A stretch of 64,000 nt of DNA, from the NCBI GenBank assembly GCA_965240325.2, contig OZ251226.1, positions 3,286,001-3,350,000 on the forward strand, given 5' to 3'. The position numbers and the translations under genes were made by a program. Under the pieces are notes generated by a model, which saw nothing but the letters and a program-made list of their open reading frames with translations, did no database searches and was not told the DNA's origin. This document shows, piece after piece, positions 60,580-64,000 of this stretch (position 1 is the first letter of the stretch; every line of letters starts with the position of its first letter). This DNA comes from Rebecca billardiae RCC1528 (taxonomy: Eukaryota > Haptophyta).

Positions 60580-61096
60580 GACGCGACGCCAACTGTCACC
60601 GCCCATATGAAGCCGTCGCCGATGGTTATGGTAGCGCCGCCGGAAAAATTCGTTCAGCCGTCCGCCTGCGAGGCCTGGATGAGGGCTGCGGCCGCCTCGC
60701 GGCGCGCCAGCGCCCGTCATCCTCGCCCCACCGTCGTCCACAAAACGTCGTCGTCCGAACTCGCCGACTGGGCGCCGATGCGACAGCGCGCCGACAGGAT
60801 GAGGATGTAGTAGGGAATGTAGAGCCCCACTGTCGGTTGGGGAAGGTGTGTATCAAGCGGCATGACTGGGGTAGCTTATCACACAGAAGGCCTGGCCCTC
60901 AGGTGATATGTGCCCCAGTGTGGCGTGTCGGCCTCAAAGCCGGCGGCAGGGTTCTGTTGCCCGGAGCAGGGTTTGCTGGCGCATCAGCTGCGTGGGCCGG
61001 GGCGTCCGGCTGTTTGCGTTTGCGGGCCGGGGCCGGCACTGATGCCACCCCGCCGCGCATGCTGGCCTGCATGTATGGCTGCTGCCCAAGGTCAGA
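60580..61096 (+). repeat. Duplicated ~0.5 kb module, copy 1
   Basis: Near-identical to 63041-63546 and ending at the shared GCCCAAGGTCAG. The right flank diverges sharply after it. It holds a small plus-strand frame (60607-60810) and the tail of a minus-strand frame (ending 60899). Confidence 0.88.
60607..60810 (+). CDS. Small ORF conserved between both module copies (67 aa)
   Basis: Starts MKPSPMVMVAPPEKFVQPSA and ends RQRADRMRM. The second copy (63066-63263) differs by a 6-bp in-frame deletion, one His/Arg change and silent changes. Frame preservation hints at coding, but the copies are too similar to be decisive. Confidence 0.3.
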   Translation: MKPSPMVMVAPPEKFVQPSACEAWMRAAAASRRASARHPRPTVVHKTSSSELADWAPMRQRADRMRM

Positions 61097-61420
61097 GTAC
61101 AGTACAATATTTATTATTGAGTAATACAACAGCGGCGCCGCCCTTGGTTCAAGCAAGCAAGGGCCGTAAGCAATAAGGTCATTTGGTTCAACAAGGGGAG
61201 GACTCCCCTTGGGTTCAAGGGGAGTCCGCTCACGCCCTGCGCGTCGTGCTTCCAGCGCGACCGCGATGAGCCAATAACTGCCGCGCGCCCTCACTCACGG
61301 AGTGTCCGAGTGACACGCCACACGGCCGGGCCCCACGCGCAGGCTCACACGTGAGTACTCATCGTATCAGAGCTGAGAGCAGCAACGCCCGGTCAGCGTA
61401 TATAACTATATGAGCCGACG

Positions 61421-61701
61421 TCAGTTGCATTGCCGCTTTGGATAGTGTGGTCAGTTGTATTGCCAAAAGCACGTTATGACTACCGCCGTGGTCAGTTGTA
61501 TTGCCGTTTTCAGTAGTATGGGTCAAGATGAATATTGCCGCTTTTGGATAGTGTGTCAACAATATTGCCCCTCAAATACTGGTTTCAAACCAATGACCCT
61601 TTCACACTACTTGGTTCGAGAATATTGCCGTTTTCGAGCTTGAACATAGTCTGCTCAGAAATATTGCCCTTTCCATAACTATGTGTCAGTTGTATTGCCG
61701 C
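61421..61701 (+). repeat. Dispersed ATTGCC motif array (8 copies)
   Basis: GTCAGTTGYATTGCC occurs at about 61421, 61450, 61492 and 61686. Shorter AATATTGCC occurs at about 61530, 61558, 61620 and 61660. All are on one strand with irregular 28-60 bp spacing. Confidence 0.8.
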
Positions 61702-61946
61702 CAGCAGCTGGTGGCTGGGGCACGACTCGCACTCAGACAAGAGACTCGCGCAGCCCGTGTGCGCGTGCGTGCAGAGCTGCGACTGCCTGCGCGCGGCATG
61801 CAGGATACGCAACTGCAACCAACCGACATGCCATCATCATGCGGCCTGCGTAGCTCATCTTGACTTCCAGTAGCAGTCGGCGCTTCCCGTCGCCGTCGCG
61901 CTTGCCGCCCGCCGGCGGCCGGCCGCCAGCGCCATCGGGACTGCTG

Positions 61947-62761
61947 CTACTTCAGCGGCCACGTGAGCCGCATCGCGTCCCATGCCGCTGCACGCGCCGC
62001 CTCAAGCTGCGACCGCGCTCGCCAAGCCTGCCACTCGGGTTCCAGCAGCAGCAGGAAGCGTCGCCTGCCCCTCCTGCTTGCTGGCTCGTCGAGGCGCGCG
62101 CGGCGCACCGCCCGCCAGTCGGTGCGTTGTGTCCCAGCTGGCAGTACGCCTTGGACTTCCTCCTCCACGGGCCAATCAGCCTGCGTTGACGAGTGCGACT
62201 GGCGCACGGTCAGCCACCTGCACACGGTTGGCCATAGGGCAGTCTGCTGTTGGAGTGATGACAATCGCAAAAAGGCACGCGCCAGCAGTGTTGCACGAGC
62301 GAGAGCGACGCGCGTTGGTTGATCGCCACGGTGTGAATGACAGTCGATGGCAGGCAGTGAGGGGGACGCGCGTCGCGTTGGTCAAGCTCCTTGAGGCCGT
62401 TGAAGAGCACACGCCCGTCATGCACGTTCGAATCCCGCGAATCGGGGCGCAGCAACACACGCTCACCCTGCTTCACGCGTGCACCTGCATGCGCTGCCGT
62501 CGCAATGTCATCGACTGCGCGCTTGACGGTCCCGGAGTCGAAGTGAGCACGGAGCAACGCCGATTCGATAGAAGTCGCGACGGATTCTCGCCCGTCTCCG
62601 CGTAGACGGCGAGTAGCCCGAGGTGCACGCGCGTGTTGCACTGCGCGCGCATGCGGCAGCGTTTGTGCAGATTCCGGTCCACGGTTCAGCTCGTCGTTCG
62701 ACTTGATGATGTCGAGGAACACGGCGCTACCCCGGCAGAGATCGTCGTCGTTGAACGTCAC
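61947..62761 (-). pseudogene. Frame-broken minus-strand ORF remnant
   Basis: Two frames with protein-like composition (62761-62210 and 62270-61947) need at least one frame change to be read together. The upper part contains NDELNRGPESAQTL and GERVLLRPDSRDS, and the lower part RRRFLLLLEPEWQAW. It is possibly a degenerate transposon protein. No motif is decisive. Confidence 0.3.
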
Positions 62762-62900
62762 TCTTCTGGCCTGGGATCAGCTAGGCCTGCTCAAGGGCAC
62801 GCCGCGCACGCCGGCGGCGCGTGGGCGCAAGCGCCATCATCAGCGCGTGGGCGATCGCGGCAACAAACCTGAATCAAAGATGCGCAAACGGCAATCAATA

Positions 62901-63038
62901 CTCGCCTGCCTGAGCTGTGTGCGTCTCTTATTCTTAGTAAACTGTAATCTCGCCTGCCTGAGCTGTGTGCGTCTCTTATTCTTAGTAAACTGTACAGTTT
63001 ACTAAGAATAAGAGACGCACACAGCTCAGGCAGGCGAG
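62901..63038. repeat. Palindromic cluster of three 44-bp repeats
   Basis: Two copies in minus orientation (62901-62944, 62949-62992) meet one plus copy (62995-63038) around a TA, giving a long perfect inverted repeat centred on ACTGTACAGT. Confidence 0.92.
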
Positions 63039-63040
63039 AT

Positions 63041-63546
63041 TGACGCCCGCCAACTGTCACCGCCCATGAAGCCGTCGCCGATGGTAGCGCCGCCGGAAAA
63101 ATTCGTTCAGCCGTCCGCCTGCGAGGCCTGGATGAGGGCTGCGGCCGCCTCGCGGCGCGCCAGCGCCCGTCGTCCTCGCCCCACCGTCGTCCACAAAACG
63201 TCGTCGTCCGAACTCGCCGACTGGGCGCCGATGCGACAGCGCGCCGACAGAATGAGGATGTAGTAGGGAATGTAGAGCCCCACTGTCGGTTGGGGAAGGT
63301 GTGTATCAAGCGGCATGACTGGGGTAGCTCATCACACAGAAGGCCTGGCCCTCAGGTGATATGTGCCCCAGTGTGGCGAGTCGGCCTCAAAGCCGGCGGC
63401 AGGGTTCTGTGGCCCGGAGCAGGGTTTGCTGGCGCATCAGCTGTGTGGGCCGGGGCGTCCGGCTGTTTGCGTTTGCGGGCCGGGGCCGGCACTGATGCCA
63501 CCCCACCGCTCATGCTGGCCTGCATGTATGGCTGCTGCCCAAGGTC
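63041..63546 (+). repeat. Duplicated ~0.5 kb module, copy 2
   Basis: Second copy of 60580-61096, again directly preceded by the 44-bp repeat. Its right flank continues into GC-rich sequence not present after copy 1. Confidence 0.88.
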
Positions 63547-63957
63547 AGCCCCTGCTGGCTTCTCCCGGGCAGGCTGTGTCGGCGCGCCGGGTGCGCGCGA
63601 AGCGTCGTTGTGCTGGTGTGGAGCTGCAGTCATGCCTGCGCCGCGCGTGCGGCTCTGGCACAGCCTGGCAGACTTGCGTAGGGGCGGGGCGTCCGGCCCC
63701 GCAGGCGTCGGGGGTCTGGGCTGGTCAGGAGAGGGGGCGCCAGGCCAGAGAGGCTGCTTCAGGGTATCGGAATCCGGGCGGCTCCGTTTGGCCGGCGGGC
63801 CACGCCCCACCGCAGGGGGGTCGCCACGCGGCGCGACGGGTGGTGCTTGAGCGCCGGCGCTGCTGCTGGCACCTCCTTGGCTACACCCCCGGGGGTGTCC
63901 AAGCGGGGGGGCGAGTGCCACCGGTGACTGGGGGCTGCCTGTGCAGGCCCTGTGCAT
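63352..63957 (-). CDS. Hypothetical ORF, C-terminal half shared with module copy 1
   Basis: 201 residues, Pro/Ala-rich, with basic NLS-like clusters PPAKRSRPDS and PARKRKQPDAP. The C-terminal ~70 residues (QQPYMQASM..GGVASVPAP through TRHTGAHIT) are also present at 61080-60899 with a few replacements, where the upstream half is missing. It may be a transposon-encoded protein or a spurious frame in GC-rich DNA. No domain recognised. Confidence 0.28.
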   Translation of the reverse strand: MHRACTGSPQSPVALAPPLGHPRGCSQGGASSSAGAQAPPVAPRGDPPAVGRGPPAKRSRPDSDTLKQPLWPGAPSPDQPRPPTPAGPDAPPLRKSARLCQSRTRGAGMTAAPHQHNDASRAPGAPTQPAREKPAGADLGQQPYMQASMSGGVASVPAPARKRKQPDAPAHTADAPANPAPGHRTLPPALRPTRHTGAHIT

Positions 63958-64000
63958 AGGGCGCTTACCGGTGCCTGCAGCGGTGCTGGGCGGAGGCAGC
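63547..64000. other. GC-rich right window edge
   Basis: Unique sequence right of the duplicated module, partly covered by the hypothetical minus-strand frame. Nothing else can be supported. Confidence 0.4.

Larger units (their letters stand above)
61097..62900. other. Non-genic region with ATTGCC motif array and ORF fragments
   Basis: 61400-61705 carries the ATTGCC repeat array. 61860-62760 has intermediate GC and minus-strand frame fragments (62210-62761, 61947-62270) with stretches such as VKQGERVLLRPDSRDSNVHD and RRRFLLLLEPEWQAWRAR that look like a frameshifted mobile-element gene. No family is recognised. Confidence 0.45.

Noticed and set aside
62901-63038. Telomeric or centromeric satellite identity for the 44-bp repeat
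   Set aside because: Only 1-3 copies per site and no telomere-like G-rich unit. It behaves like an element end rather than a satellite.

Overview
The window looks like nuclear DNA of a GC-rich unicellular alga. Genes are long, Ala/Arg/Pro-rich and separated by single promoters. They are interrupted by short GT-AG introns (about 98-253 nt, donors mostly GTGCG or GTACG, acceptors YGCAG). Several encoded proteins are purely eukaryotic: GH47 mannosidase, Ulp2-type SUMO protease, RING and ePHD proteins, renalase and a carnosine-synthase-like ligase. One protein has a plastid-style leader. A haptophyte-like alga is my best guess from composition, intron style and gene content, but this is an inference and other GC-rich algae are possible. 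No operons or bacterial signals are present.

Layout. 1-31.6 kb is a compact gene block: an edge-truncated rhodanese/methyltransferase fusion (-), an MRH-GH47 mannosidase fusion (+), a Ulp2/SENP6-7-type SUMO protease (-), a PhyH-like dioxygenase (+), a RING-PHD-ePHD chromatin protein (+), a polytopic membrane protein (-), an MSS51-C-like protein (+), a TAP-like alpha/beta-hydrolase with substituted catalytic residues (+), a CARNS-like ATP-grasp ligase (-), a divergent phosphoglucose-isomerase-like protein (-), a membrane RING E3 (-) and a plastid-type xanthine phosphoribosyltransferase fused to an unknown domain (+). Two tandem 1.1 kb foldback elements (26.69-28.92 kb) separate the last two genes. 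32.3-54.6 kb alternates genes with mobile DNA: a zinc-finger/FG-tail protein (-), a third foldback element split by a nested 2.2 kb insertion, a small membrane protein (+), a complete 1.47 kb non-autonomous LTR retrotransposon, a flavin amine oxidase (-), a voltage-sensor-like membrane protein without a pore (+), a GT25-like glycosyltransferase (-), renalase (-), a membrane protein (+) and a PhyH-bicupin fusion (-). 54.6-64 kb holds no recognisable host gene. It consists of a 4.6 kb element with about 605 bp inverted repeats, a nested MITE, a 44-bp repeat family and a duplicated 0.5 kb module.

How the genes relate. There is no single pathway. Recurrent themes are protein quality control and ubiquitin/SUMO signalling (MRH-GH47, Ulp2, the RING E3s), 2-oxoglutarate/cupin and flavin oxidoreductases (two PhyH-like proteins, an amine oxidase, renalase) and unusual domain fusions. 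Five gene pairs are head-to-head over 110-252 bp and probably share promoters. All gene models, including exon junctions, were read by eye from frame continuity and splice consensus.
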